From Streptomyces sp. NBC_01471 (lineage in GTDB: Bacteria; Actinomycetota; Actinomycetes; Streptomycetales; Streptomycetaceae), in assembly GCF_041438865.1 (NCBI RefSeq), contig NZ_CP109451.1, forward strand, positions 1-64,000: DNA of 64,000 nt, given 5' to 3'. The notes under the pieces were generated by a model, which was not told the DNA's origin, ran no database searches, and saw only the letters and a list, made by a program, of their open reading frames with translations. Shown piece after piece: positions 1-8,674 of this stretch. Made by a program: the position numbers and the translations under genes. Each line of letters begins with the position of its first letter. The first letter of the stretch is position 1.

Positions 1-143
1 GCCCGGAGACACGACGCGACGGCCCTACGGGCCGTCAAAGATGCCGGGCGCTCCGCGCCCTTGGCGCCTTCGGCGCTTGAAGCGTTGTCACCTTCGGTGA
101 CACCGGGCCTCCGGCCCGAAAGGTCCGGCCTCCGGCCGAACCT
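1..143. repeat. Array of six triloop hairpins, telomere-like
   Basis: Six consecutive inverted repeats occupy the first 143 bases: 18-36 (8-bp stem, loop TAC), 46-60 (6 bp, TCC), 64-76 (5 bp, TTC), 86-102 (7 bp, TTC), 104-118 (6 bp, TCC) and 121-143 (5 bp, TCC, extended by AGGT/ACCT after one mismatch). Close-packed GC stems with three-base loops of the form TNC are characteristic of Streptomyces linear-replicon telomeres, where the 3' overhang folds back. The archetypal first palindrome is not present at base 1, so the window either starts slightly inside the end or this is a non-archetypal telomere. An internal hairpin-rich intergenic repeat is the main alternative. Confidence 0.5.
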
Positions 144-764
144 GGCTGGCTATGTGTGACGGTGGCTCAGGAGGTGTGTTTGTGCGGGGAGTTGGGGGTT
201 TCAGTGACCTCGTCTCCATGGGTGCAGGTTGTCGGTGTTGGCCGGCGTCCACTCCGTGGCCGCTCTTCAACTACCCTACCGTCACATTATGCAGTCGATC
301 TATACCCGAGACAAGACTCCCCTCGACCGGGCAGCGAAGCCGCGATGAGCACACTTGATACACCATCAAGTGGTCTAGTCCACTGACTATTCCCTACCGA
401 AGCGGGACGACGTGACGACAGGCCAGGTCCGATCTGCACCACGCCGTCCAGGACAGACACACGGTGGAGTCACCAACAACGCATCATCTCGATGACATCA
501 CCAGCCAACCCCAGGCCAGACACCCACGGCTATCCGACAACACCTGCTACAACCCCAACGCCACCCATTACTCAGACCCGCAAGTGGGCGACCACACAGT
601 CGAGCACAGCCACTGCTGATAGCTGACAGCCCCGAACCTGGGACCCAGGAAGCCGTCATACCACTGCACTTGGGACGTTACAGATAGTTTGCGTTAGGTA
701 TGCCGCTTCGGATCGGACCGGGCTGGCAGTGGCGGGCGTAAGCGCCAGTCTCCGGCGAAGTCAG
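144..764. other. Subterminal region without a supported gene
   Basis: Short open frames here have no recognisable domain, no convincing ribosome-binding site, and base use unlike the coding regions further in. The stretch 360-720 is less GC-rich than most of the window. I see no repeats beyond the hairpin array that precedes it. Confidence 0.5.
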
Positions 765-1364
765 TCAGGTACGGCACGGCGTGGCGGGCAGGTCTCGGTC
801 CCAGGGGCCGGCCGTCGGCGTGGCAGCCGGGTGCCACTCACGGCGAAGGAGGCCGAAGACCCAGGAGTCGGAGACGTCGCCATTGACGACGCAGTCCTCG
901 CGGAGGGTCCCTTCGCGGACGAAGCCGAGCTTCTCCAGGACCCGGGCGGACATCACCTTGCGGGTGTCGGTCTCGGCCTGGACGCGGTTCAGATCCAGAG
1001 AGTCGAACGCCCACCGCAGGACGGCACGCGCGACCTTTATGGCGTAGCCGTCGCCCCACGCGGCGGCATCGAAGACATAGCCCAACGACGCACTGCGGAA
1101 GTCCGGGTTCCAGCCGGTCAGCTCGATCTGACCCTCACGGCCCTCGGACAGCCACCGCCACACCGTCCGCTCCGACACTCCCGCGGCCTCGGCCGCGATC
1201 CGCGCATGGAGTGTCCTGAGCGATCCGCTCTCGTCGACCGCCAGCAGACGCCGCATGACCACACCACGTAGCAGTCCCGCATCCCCCGACCCCGTAAAAG
1301 GGGTAGCAGACGAACTCTCTACCGACCGTTCCCAAGCCATACCCCCAGCACAAACCCCACTCAC
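765..1364 (-). pseudogene. Chimera: transposase HTH N-terminus fused to GNAT C-terminus
   Basis: The 199-codon frame joins two unrelated pieces. Residues about 36-73 read like the N-terminal helix-turn-helix of a DDE transposase (AAGVSERTVWRWLSEG). From about residue 76 it is the C-terminal half of a RimJ/RimL-type GNAT acetyltransferase: GYVFDAAAWGDGYA (a variant of the acetyl-CoA-binding region), ALRWAFDSLDLNRVQAET-like text, then ARVLEKLGFVREGTLRE. The N-terminal half of the GNAT fold is missing, so acetyltransferase activity is unlikely. The junction is near position 1140. This is most simply an insertion or deletion scar that happened to keep a common reading frame. The tail after the GNAT part (about 15 residues) is unrelated. 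Confidence 0.7.
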
Positions 1365-1818
1365 CGGCCATCACACAGGAACAGCGGCCCCCATGACAGC
1401 CAGACTCCTTTGTACTAGCCAGAAAACAGCAGCGGCTTGGTCACCTCATGACAGCAGCAGAACCATGACAGAACCCCAAACCACTATGAATTCCTCACCT
1501 CGAAACTACTGACGCCCACCCACCGCCACCACACCCCACACTCACAGATTGGACGAAAGAATGAGCCGCTATTTGCCGAACCGTTCCCACTCCCGGCCTC
1601 GATGGCACCCTCCAGGGCCTGCGCCCGGTGGACGAAACGGCCCTACGCGGAGCCGCGCGCCTGCGGCAGGTGTTCCCCTGGACGGGGATGAGCGAGCTGG
1701 ACTTCAGTCGCTGCAACGGCTCGCAGGACCAGCACTCCCTGGTCCGGCGTGCAAGCTCCGCTCGCCCGACGTCGGTCTCCCGTTGCCGACGCCTGGGTGG
1801 GGCCCAGACGCAAGCAGG
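1365..1818. other. Intergenic region with a possible coding scrap
   Basis: No complete gene is supported. On the plus strand, about 1590-1745 reads as a plausible coding scrap (GLRPVDETALRGAARLRQVF and the following residues), but it has no start, runs into low-complexity text, and I do not recognise its family. Confidence 0.4.
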
Positions 1819-3021
1819 TCAACTGCAGTAACGGGCACGGCCCACGGCCGCTGCGATCGTCAGCGGGATGATGAGGATCGCAGCGGTCAGGAACAGGCCC
1901 CCGTACGCATGGTGCTCGGCAGGCCCGGCGGCCAGGGCACTGGCCAGAGCGCTGCCAACGTAGAGGGCCAGGCCGAACATCGCGACGCCGGTGGCGCGGG
2001 CCGCCGGGGATAGGCCAGTGGCCCAGGACTGGATCGTGGAGTGCATGAACGACCAGCCGCCGCCGAGCAGCAGCGTGCACACCACCAGTGCGGGCACCGA
2101 TCGGCTTGCTGCGGCTACCCCGAACGCCAGGGCCATCTGCACCCCGCCGACCACGATCAGCCGCACCGGTGTCCAGCGTCCGACCAGCCGCTTGACCGTC
2201 TGGGCCGCGGTCATGGAGCCCACGCCGTACAGGGCGGATACCGCACCGGCCAGGGTCGCCGAGACGCCCTTGGCCTCAAGGGCCGGCGCAATGTATGTCA
2301 AAAAGCCGAGAAGAACGGCGCCTTCGAGCATGGCGACGGCCATGACGTACCACTGCCAGCGGGACCGTAGGACGACCTTGAACGGGGCGAGCAGCGCGCC
2401 GGGCTCTGCGCGCGGCGGCTCCGGCAGACGGCGCAGGGCGATGGCCAGGTAGGTGGCGATCAGGCCGGGCAGGGCGAAGACCAGCCGCCAGCTGACGTAG
2501 TGCGCCAGTGCGCCGGCAACGACGGTGGCCACGGCGGTGCCCAGGGCGAACGCGGTCATCAGTTCGCTGAGCGGGCGTTGGCGGACTTCGGCGGGCACCG
2601 TGTCCCCGATGTACGTGATGGAAGCCGCGATGGATGCGGCGAAGAACGCCCCGGCTGCGGCACGCGCCACGATCAGCACCGTCGCGTCGGGTGCGGACAC
2701 CGAGCAGAGTGCGGCGACGGCGGCGCCGGCCAGGGAGATCCGCATCACACGCACTCGGCCAAGTCGGTCACTCGCCAGGCCCCAGACCGGCTGCATCAGG
2801 CCGTAGGCGAGGAAGTAGCCGCTTGCCGCGAGCATCACCGTGGGCAGCGAGACGCCGAGCTGCGTGCCAATGAGCAGCAGCATGGGGGTGATGCAGAAGC
2901 GGTCGAAGTTGCTGACGAATCCGGCGACGCGCAGCAGATGCAGCGAGGCACCGGGAAGCGAAGGGCCAGATGAGGTCGCAGGGGGTGCGGGGGTGGTGCG
3001 GGCTGAGTCGGTGGTGTCCAT
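1819..3021 (-). CDS. MFS transporter, drug-efflux type
   Basis: A 400-residue major facilitator protein with about twelve hydrophobic segments. The loop after TM2 carries the MFS signature (GLASDRLGRVRVMR), and a second GR-rich loop follows TM8. The start at 3021 is preferred over an upstream codon at 3087 because AGGAG sits five bases before this ATG. The length fits the DHA1 family. It is transcribed divergently from the XRE regulator at 3166, a frequent arrangement in which the regulator controls the exporter. The substrate cannot be read from sequence. Export of a small hydrophobic compound or drug is family-level knowledge only. Confidence 0.85.
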   Translation of the reverse strand: MDTTDSARTTPAPPATSSGPSLPGASLHLLRVAGFVSNFDRFCITPMLLLIGTQLGVSLPTVMLAASGYFLAYGLMQPVWGLASDRLGRVRVMRISLAGAAVAALCSVSAPDATVLIVARAAAGAFFAASIAASITYIGDTVPAEVRQRPLSELMTAFALGTAVATVVAGALAHYVSWRLVFALPGLIATYLAIALRRLPEPPRAEPGALLAPFKVVLRSRWQWYVMAVAMLEGAVLLGFLTYIAPALEAKGVSATLAGAVSALYGVGSMTAAQTVKRLVGRWTPVRLIVVGGVQMALAFGVAAASRSVPALVVCTLLLGGGWSFMHSTIQSWATGLSPAARATGVAMFGLALYVGSALASALAAGPAEHHAYGGLFLTAAILIIPLTIAAAVGRARYCS

Positions 3022-3165
3022 GGGTCTCCTTGTGGCGTGCCTGCCGGTGCTTTCGGACCGGCAGTTCCAGCTCACCATCGCTCGCAATCAAGGTGGTACC
3101 CCAGCCGATTACCCTTGCTCACACCCTGAGGGAATGGGGAGGTCTGCAGGCCAAGGGGAGTAGGT

Positions 3166-3987
3166 ATGACCGGCGGAGGAGTCAACGGCCCGGACCGCGA
3201 ACTGGGCGCATTTCTGCGCTCTCGCCGTGAGCGGCTGGCGCCCGCCGATGTGGGGCTGCCCGGTTCACCACGGCGGCGCACACCGGGTCTGCGGCGCGGG
3301 GAGGTCGCGGTGCTGGCCGGGATCAGCAGTTCCTGGTACGCGTGGCTGGAGCAGGGGCGGGTGCGTACGTCGGAGCAGGTGCTGCGGTCGGTGGCACGGG
3401 CGCTGCAGCTCGACGTGGACGAGACCGCGCATGTGATGTCGTTCGTGGAGCACGCCGCGCCGGCAGAGCAGCCGCCGGGGTGGGTGTCGCGCAACCTGCT
3501 GTCCCTGGTGGAGTCGCTGGCGCCGAACCCGGCCGTGGTGCTCGACCCGCACTGGGACCTGCTGGCCTGGAATTCGGGGTACACGGCACTGCTCACTGAT
3601 CTGGCGCGGCAGGCTCCCAAGCAGCGCAATCTGCTGTGGCTGGTATTCCGCTGGCCGCCCGCCCGTACGCTGCTGGCCAGTTGGGAGCCGGAGGCGCGGA
3701 GTCTGCTGGGCCAGTTCCGGGCGAAGGCGGCCCGGTATCCGGAGGTCGGCCGGTATGCCGAGATCACCGCGGAGTTGCTTGCCGACCCGGACGCGGCGCG
3801 CTGGTACGACTGGCGGGAGACCTCGGCGTTCCATCCCGCCGTACGTCACTTTCGTCATCCGGTGGCCGGTGATCTGCGTCTGCGGTACGTCAAGCTCGCC
3901 GCCGTCGACGAGCCGGGCCACCATCTGCTCGCCTATCTTCCCGACGACCGGGCGACGGAAGAGGCGCTGGGAGTGCTGGTCGGATGA
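3166..3987 (+). CDS. XRE-family regulator with MmyB-like ligand-binding domain
   Basis: 273 residues. An N-terminal helix-turn-helix (about 15-85, with RRRTPGLRRGEVAVLAGIS, then WYAWLEQGR) is followed by an MmyB-like domain (about 105-265) carrying the usual LDPHWDLLAWN and FHPAVRHFRHP landmarks. The MmyB-like domain is thought to bind a small hydrophobic ligand. GGGGAG precedes the ATG by a good distance. It lies head to head with the MFS exporter at 1819-3021 across about 145 bp, so it most probably controls that promoter. Two relatives occur in this window: an intact one at 33722 and a C-terminal fragment at 26423. Confidence 0.88.
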   Translation: MTGGGVNGPDRELGAFLRSRRERLAPADVGLPGSPRRRTPGLRRGEVAVLAGISSSWYAWLEQGRVRTSEQVLRSVARALQLDVDETAHVMSFVEHAAPAEQPPGWVSRNLLSLVESLAPNPAVVLDPHWDLLAWNSGYTALLTDLARQAPKQRNLLWLVFRWPPARTLLASWEPEARSLLGQFRAKAARYPEVGRYAEITAELLADPDAARWYDWRETSAFHPAVRHFRHPVAGDLRLRYVKLAAVDEPGHHLLAYLPDDRATEEALGVLVG

Positions 3988-4197
3988 GTTGGTCCCCTGC
4001 GTGAGGACGGCCCGCGGGCAACGGTGACGGCCCGATCGCGCCGGTGGGCTGCTGTCGGGCCGTCACCTACACCGTCACCGGCGCATCGCGGGGTCGGTGG
4101 GTCAGGAAGTGAGTACTGTGGCGTGGGGTGTCAGGAGGTGAGCACCGCCTTCATCACCGACCCGCCGGCGACCGCGGCCTCCCGCCGCCGTGCACCG

Positions 4198-4566
4198 TCA
4201 CGTCCCGTGTGCCGTGCGCCCGCCGCGCTCGCCGGGTCCCGGGTTCAGGACCCGTGCTTCGGAGCCCTCCGCCCGGGAGTCGTCGACGATCCGCTGCAAC
4301 GCCGTGACCTGGCGCTCCAGGGCTTCGCGGCCCACGGTGGTGAGATTCAGCCATGTACGGGGTCGCTTGCCCACGTAGCCCTTCTCCACCTCGACGTATC
4401 CGTGCGAGCCCAGCGTGCCCACTTGCTTGGACAGGGCGGAGGCCGACAGTCCCGCCGCCTCGCGCACCCAGCCGAACTCCGCCCACTCGGTGCCGACGAG
4501 CAACGAGACGATCGACAGGCGGGTCGGGTCCAGCAGTACCGGGTCGAAGTCAGGACGATCCATCAA
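4198..4566 (-). CDS. Winged-helix regulator (MarR/ArsR-like)
   Basis: 122 residues built around one winged helix: DPTRLSIVSLLVGTEWAEFG (helix 1 region), AAGLSASALSKQVGTL (recognition helix), then the wing. This resembles the 'winged helix DNA-binding domain' proteins often encoded next to a small membrane protein. Its start overlaps the end of the upstream membrane-protein gene (4550-5068) by 17 bp, implying translational coupling. The unit probably represses its own promoter through the inverted repeat at 5098-5114. Confidence 0.8.
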   Translation of the reverse strand: MMDRPDFDPVLLDPTRLSIVSLLVGTEWAEFGWVREAAGLSASALSKQVGTLGSHGYVEVEKGYVGKRPRTWLNLTTVGREALERQVTALQRIVDDSRAEGSEARVLNPGPGERGGRTAHGT

Positions 4567-5068
4567 GCGCCCCGGATCGTCCGCGCTCCGCGCCCGCGGC
4601 CAGAGAGGCGAGAGCGCTCTGGAGGCGGCTCCCGAAGTGGATCAGGACCCCGCCCAGCACCGCGCCGGCAATCGTCCGCGCGTACGGGACGGACATGCCC
4701 GGGTGCGGCACGAAGGCGGCGACGATACCGAGGGCCAGCACCGCCAGGATGATCACCCTGCTCCACAGTGCGAACCGGGGCGAGACCGCGTCCTGCCGCA
4801 CCCTGGTCCGCCGCCCCAGCAGCGCTGAACCGCGCCTGCTGCGCAGCAGCACCGCGTAGCCGACGGCCACGGCCGCGAAGGCGACGTTCACCGCGGACTC
4901 GACGCCCTGCCCGAAGAAGTCGGGCGCGGCGAGCAGGGCGAAAGCGGCAATGCCGAAGAGGACGGCGACCCAGCGCGAGTCCCGCGCCGAGCCGAGCGCC
5001 TCCCCCCGCCGCCGCTGGACGTCCTGGAGAGCCCGAGTTGCCTCGGCGGGTGTGGGGTTTCGGGTCAT
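4550..5068 (-). CDS. Small integral membrane protein coupled to wHTH regulator
   Basis: 172 residues with a charged N-terminus (about 1-30) and four predicted membrane helices (about 33-50, 58-75, 100-120, 127-147). No catalytic motif is visible and I do not recognise a named family, but this regulator/membrane-protein pairing is common in actinobacteria. GGGAG precedes the ATG by about seven bases. It is the promoter-proximal gene of a two-gene unit with the regulator that overlaps its 3' end. Confidence 0.75.
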   Translation of the reverse strand: MTRNPTPAEATRALQDVQRRRGEALGSARDSRWVAVLFGIAAFALLAAPDFFGQGVESAVNVAFAAVAVGYAVLLRSRRGSALLGRRTRVRQDAVSPRFALWSRVIILAVLALGIVAAFVPHPGMSVPYARTIAGAVLGGVLIHFGSRLQSALASLAAGAERGRSGALDGSS

Positions 5069-5097
5069 GACGGTCTCCCGTTTCTCGATCAGAACCT

Positions 5098-5114
5098 GTT
5101 TCCTGATAGGAAAC
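5098..5114. promoter_or_regulatory. Inverted repeat upstream of membrane-protein/regulator unit
   Basis: GTTTCC-TGATA-GGAAAC is a perfect 6-bp inverted repeat with a 5-bp spacer, located 30 bp upstream of the ATG at 5068. Its position and symmetry suit the binding site of the dimeric winged-helix protein encoded second in the unit (inference). Confidence 0.5.
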
Positions 5115-5247
5115 TAGTTGCCTGGAAGGGGAGTGTCAAACGCCGGACGATGGCCGCAGAACAGTGGGCGTGCTGTCGAACGGTGGACAGGCCCGGGCCG
5201 CATCGCGTGCGACCCGGGCGAGCGAGGAGGGTTCCGTACCGATTCGT

Positions 5248-6711
5248 TCAGTCGAAGGGCGGGGGGCGCTCCCCCGACCAGGGAGCGGCCTGTTCGAGTT
5301 GTGAGGCCAGCTGGATCAGCACGTCCTCCCGTCCGTAGGCGGCGACGAGTTGCACACCGATCGGCAGCCCGTCGTCGCTGCGGTACAGCGGGAGGGAGAT
5401 GGCGGGCTGGCCGGTGACATTGAACGGCACCGTGAAGGCGATGCCACCGCTCACGGCGGCCACCAGTTCCTCGGGGCTCTGCGCCGTGGGCGCGAGTTCG
5501 CCCAGCAGCGCGGGCGGCGCGGGCAGCGTCGGCGTGAGCAGCACATCGACCTCCTCGTCCCAGAGCCCTGCCACGCCACGCGCCCACCGCTGCCACGCCT
5601 GGGTGCCGGAGAGCCACTGCGCGGCCGTGACCGAGCGGCCCACCTCGGCCAGCAGCCCGTTCATCGGTTCGAGGTCCGCCGGTTCGAGGCGCTCACCGAC
5701 ACGCTCCGACCACTGGTCGAGTTCCCAGGCCAGAACCGCCGCGAACATCGGCACCAGTGCCTCGAAGAGGGCCGGATCGTCCAGGCAGGCGGCGCTCGTC
5801 GGCTCAACGCGGTGGCCGAGCGAGTCGAGCAGGCGGGCTGCGTGCTCGACCGCCGCCACGCAGTCCTTGTGGGCCGGGACCGTCGCGCCCGGCGGAGTCG
5901 TACGGAACCCGATCCGCAGGACGCCGGGATCGGCGCCGACCTCCTCGCGGTAGGGCCGCAAGGCGGGAGGGGCGGTGTACGGGTCGCCGGACGAGGGCCC
6001 CGCCGTCGCGTCCAGCACGGCCGCGGTGTCGCGGACCGACCTGGTCAGCACGTGTTCGTGCGTCACCGGCCCCCAGTATTCGCCGTATGCGGGGCCCAGC
6101 GTGGTACGCGCCCGCGAGGGCTTGAGGCCGACGACTCCGCAGGCGCTGGCCGGCATTCGGATCGAGCCCGCCATGTCGTTGCCATGTGCCACCGGGACCA
6201 TGCCCGCGGCCACCGCGGCCGCGGATCCGCCGCTCGATCCCCCGGGGGAGCGGGTGAGGTCCCAGGGGTTCCTGGTCGCCCCGTGCGCGAGCGGTTCCGT
6301 GGTGGTGCTGGTGGCCAGTTCGGGAAGGTTCGTCTTCCCGCAGAACACGAATCCGGCCGCGCGGAAACGGGCCGCGAGGGCGGAGTCCTCAGGAGCGCGC
6401 CAGTCCCGGTCCCGCAGCGCGCGCATCCCACCGTAGGCGGGATCGCCCTCGGTGAGACAGAGGAAATCCTTGAGCAGCATGGGCACTCCGCGGAAAGGGC
6501 CGTCCGGCAGCCCGGGCGCACCCGCCGCGGCGAGAGCCTTCTCGAACAGCGGCGTGACCACGGCGTTGAGCCTGCGGTCGAGCCGCTCGATCCGCCCGAT
6601 CGCCGCCTCCACGAGCTCCGTCGGCGACACCACCTTGCGGCGGACCAGGTCGGCTTGAGCCGTCGCGTCCAGCCATGCGAGTTCTTCCTCGGGTATCGAA
6701 CTTCCCGTCAT
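5248..6711 (-). CDS. Amidase (amidase-signature family)
   Basis: 487 residues, full length for the amidase-signature family. The Ser-cisSer-Lys triad is visible: Lys in GVPMLLKDF (about residue 80), the GGSSGGSAAAVAAGM core (about 155-170) and the second motif GNDMAGSIRMPAS (about 178-190), whose last Ser would be the nucleophile. The family hydrolyses amide bonds. The overall text resembles 6-aminohexanoate-dimer-type and other broad amidases more than GatA, but the substrate is not deducible. GGGGTAGGAA lies just before the ATG. The first 70 codons plus the leader are duplicated at 19769-20015. Confidence 0.88.
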   Translation of the reverse strand: MTGSSIPEEELAWLDATAQADLVRRKVVSPTELVEAAIGRIERLDRRLNAVVTPLFEKALAAAGAPGLPDGPFRGVPMLLKDFLCLTEGDPAYGGMRALRDRDWRAPEDSALAARFRAAGFVFCGKTNLPELATSTTTEPLAHGATRNPWDLTRSPGGSSGGSAAAVAAGMVPVAHGNDMAGSIRMPASACGVVGLKPSRARTTLGPAYGEYWGPVTHEHVLTRSVRDTAAVLDATAGPSSGDPYTAPPALRPYREEVGADPGVLRIGFRTTPPGATVPAHKDCVAAVEHAARLLDSLGHRVEPTSAACLDDPALFEALVPMFAAVLAWELDQWSERVGERLEPADLEPMNGLLAEVGRSVTAAQWLSGTQAWQRWARGVAGLWDEEVDVLLTPTLPAPPALLGELAPTAQSPEELVAAVSGGIAFTVPFNVTGQPAISLPLYRSDDGLPIGVQLVAAYGREDVLIQLASQLEQAAPWSGERPPPFD

Positions 6712-6736
6712 TTCCTACCCCTTCAGGCTGTGGTTG
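6508..6736. repeat. Segment duplicated at 19769-20015 (copy A)
   Basis: This 229-bp stretch (amidase codons 1 to about 68 and 25 bp of leader) recurs in the same orientation at 19769-20015. By eye the copies differ at only two positions plus an 18-bp expansion in copy B, consisting of two extra CCGTCCGAT units. Identity stops abruptly at both ends, so this is a recent segmental duplication and not a conserved domain. Confidence 0.9.
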
Positions 6737-6738
6737 CT

Positions 6739-6765
6739 GTGTGTACCAGCGATGGTGCTACACAC
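6739..6765. promoter_or_regulatory. Imperfect hairpin/operator upstream of amidase
   Basis: GTGTGTACCA pairs with TGG-TGC-TACACAC, allowing a 3-base bulge. It lies between the end of the broken MFS gene and the amidase start, immediately beyond the duplicated block. It could be a repressor site for the amidase or a weak terminator for the upstream gene; sequence alone does not decide. Confidence 0.35.
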
Positions 6766-6778
6766 GTCAGGGACACCA

Positions 6779-7378
6779 TCAACTGCCGGCCGCGACCGGT
6801 ACGCGTCCCGCGTTCGAGGGCCCGCTCGACCTCACGCGGCCGCCGCCCTGTGCGGCCCGCTGCAGATGCCGTACCGCGGTCGCGGCCTCGGGCACGCCAC
6901 GCAGTGCGCCGACGCCGGACCCCAGCCCCGGGGCGACGGCATTGGCACGGGTGCCGCGCTCGCGGTCGATGTCCAGCATCGCCGCGCCCAGCGCACCCAG
7001 GGCACCGCCGGTGGCGATGCCCTGCAGCACCCGCCCGGTGACCAGGGCGCCGACGCCGCCGGCCGTGCTGAACACCACCATGGCGATGACCTGCAGGGCC
7101 AGCGCGGCCAGCAGCACCGGCCTGCGACCGAGATGGCCGGACACCCTGCCCAGCACGAGCAGGGCGGTCAGGACGACGACGGCGTACACGCCGAGGACAA
7201 CCGTGGTGGTGATCGGGGAGAAGTGCCACCGGGCCGCGTAGAGGGCGTAGACCGGCGTCGGGGCGCTCGACGCGGCGAGGAAGGAGACGGTGATCGACGC
7301 CAGCAGCACCGGGCCGGCGGGGCCGCCCGGACGTCGGACGGTCAAAGGGACGTCACTCGGTGGCGTCGTAGTCTTCAT
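6779..7378 (-). pseudogene. Truncated MFS transporter (N-terminal half)
   Basis: Residues 1 to about 150 are the first five membrane helices of a sugar/drug MFS protein, including the TM2-TM3 loop (GRVSGHLGRRPVLLAA). After NAVAPGLGSGVGAL the frame leaves the family and ends in unrelated charged text, so helices 6-12 are missing. The ATG at 7378, preceded by GAGGTG, is preferred over 7390. A downstream rearrangement, possibly linked to the amidase duplication next to it, probably removed the rest. Confidence 0.75.
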
Positions 7379-7391
7379 GACACACCTCACG

Positions 7392-7441
7392 GCACTGCTC
7401 CGGGGCCCCGGGGTCGAGCTCCCGGGGCCCCGGAGCGGTGC
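7392..7441. terminator. Very strong intrinsic terminator hairpin after ridA-like gene
   Basis: A 21-bp stem with one G-T pair (uninterrupted 16-bp core 7397-7412 with 7421-7436) and an 8-base loop starts two bases past the RidA stop and ends 14 bases before the MFS start codon. No U-tract follows, which is normal in Streptomyces. Confidence 0.8.
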
Positions 7442-7442
7442 T

Positions 7443-7868
7443 CTATCGGGCCGCGTCGTCGGGGTAGGCGGCGGTCGCCTGGATCTCGACGAGGAGTTCC
7501 GGGCTGGCGAGGCCGCTGACGCCGATGATCGTCCAGGCGGGGTAGGGAGCCTTGACGAGGCGCTGCTTGGCGGCGAGGAAGCCGGGCATGTTCTGGCGGA
7601 TGTCGACGTGGTAACTGGTCACGTCCACCAGGTCGCTGAGGCCGAGGTTCTCCAGCCGGAGGATCTCCTGGAGGCGCCGGATGGCGAGCTCGGTCTGCTC
7701 CTCGGCGGTCTCCCCGGGGACGCCGTCGGGGCGGCGGCCGATCTGGCCGGAGATGAACAGGTGCCCGTGCGAACGGATCGCGGGGGCGTGGCCGAAACGC
7801 GCGAAGGCGCTGGTGGTCCCTCCGAAGACCGGCGAGTTGTCGGGGACCTCTACAGGGTGGATGGCCAT
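7443..7868 (-). CDS. RidA/YjgF-family protein
   Basis: 141 residues with the RidA fold: HLFISGQIGRRPDG near residue 35, then EEQTELAIRRLQEILR, and a C-terminal LVEIQATAAY strand. Family members act as trimeric enamine/imine deaminases or as related hydrolases in catabolic clusters. The Arg position that RidA proper uses on its last strands (usually in a V.VEI.A.A motif) is not clearly conserved, so imine deaminase activity is uncertain. It precedes the HD-domain gene in orientation and is closed by the hairpin at 7392-7441. Confidence 0.85.
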   Translation of the reverse strand: MAIHPVEVPDNSPVFGGTTSAFARFGHAPAIRSHGHLFISGQIGRRPDGVPGETAEEQTELAIRRLQEILRLENLGLSDLVDVTSYHVDIRQNMPGFLAAKQRLVKAPYPAWTIIGVSGLASPELLVEIQATAAYPDDAAR

Positions 7869-7937
7869 TGCGGTGTGTCCTTTTCTCTGGTGTCTGTGTC
7901 GTCTTCGCCGACCGTGTGGCGGGCAGGGCAGGGCCGG

Positions 7938-8636
7938 TCAGTTGCCCCATCGGGAGGAGCCGCAGGCGTGCTCCATCCGGGTCCGGCCGAAGGTCTCGCG
8001 TTCGCGCAGGAATTCACCTGGTATCGCGTAACGCGGGCCGTTCTTGGGGTTCTTGGCGGCTTGCGCGACGATCGCGTCGGTGAGTGAGCGGATCATCTCC
8101 AGCCGCGGGTAGGCGGCGTGGACGACGTCGGCCTGCTCGTCGCTGAGGGCGTCGGCGTAGGTGTTGCCCATCGGGCCGCCGAAGTCGAGCGCGACGCCTT
8201 CGCGGACGAGCACGCACAGCGTGCCGCGGCGCTCCGCGATGCCCGAGGAGGTGTGCAGGGCGATGGCCTGCCAGACCTCGTCGGCGTCCGCTTCGGACCG
8301 TCCGTGTTCGACGAGGAACGCGGCGGCCCGGTCGGCGCCCTCGACCTCGAACCGCTGGGTGTGCGGGCCGTCCGACGCCACGCCGAGGTCGTGCATCGTG
8401 CACGCCGCGAACAGCAGGTCGTCGTCGTAGTCCTGGCCGGCGGTCAGTTCGAGGCGCGCGGCCACGAGCCGGGCGAACAGGTAGGTGCGAATGCTGTGGT
8501 TGAACACCGAGGGCGATTCCACCGGCTTGATCAGCTGCACGACAGCACCGGTGAGCGGTGTGTCGGGCAGCGCGATCAGGCCGGTGGCCGCCTCGGGGGC
8601 CACCTGGTTGCGGGTCTTGCGGGTCGATCCGGTCAT
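7938..8636 (-). CDS. HD-domain hydrolase (cyanamide-hydratase-like)
   Basis: About 232 residues. The metal-binding HD signature is visible: FNHSIRTYLFARL (first His, about residue 48), CTMHDLGV (HD pair, about 82), AIALHTSSGIAER (about 125-137). The order and the 'HSIRTY' type of first motif resemble fungal and bacterial cyanamide hydratase and related HD proteins more than dGTPases; the substrate is not established. The start at 8636 is chosen because the frame upstream crosses the divergent regulator. It shares a short promoter region with the GlxA-type gene at 8709. Confidence 0.8.
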   Translation of the reverse strand: MTGSTRKTRNQVAPEAATGLIALPDTPLTGAVVQLIKPVESPSVFNHSIRTYLFARLVAARLELTAGQDYDDDLLFAACTMHDLGVASDGPHTQRFEVEGADRAAAFLVEHGRSEADADEVWQAIALHTSSGIAERRGTLCVLVREGVALDFGGPMGNTYADALSDEQADVVHAAYPRLEMIRSLTDAIVAQAAKNPKNGPRYAIPGEFLRERETFGRTRMEHACGSSRWGN

Positions 8637-8674
8637 GTCCACCAGGCTGGCACGCACGCCCCTGACCAGGTGAG

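Noticed and set aside
5350..7041. 563-codon plus-strand open frame opposite the amidase
   Set aside because: Gln/Arg/Gly-rich shadow of the amidase; the minus strand carries the intact amidase signature.
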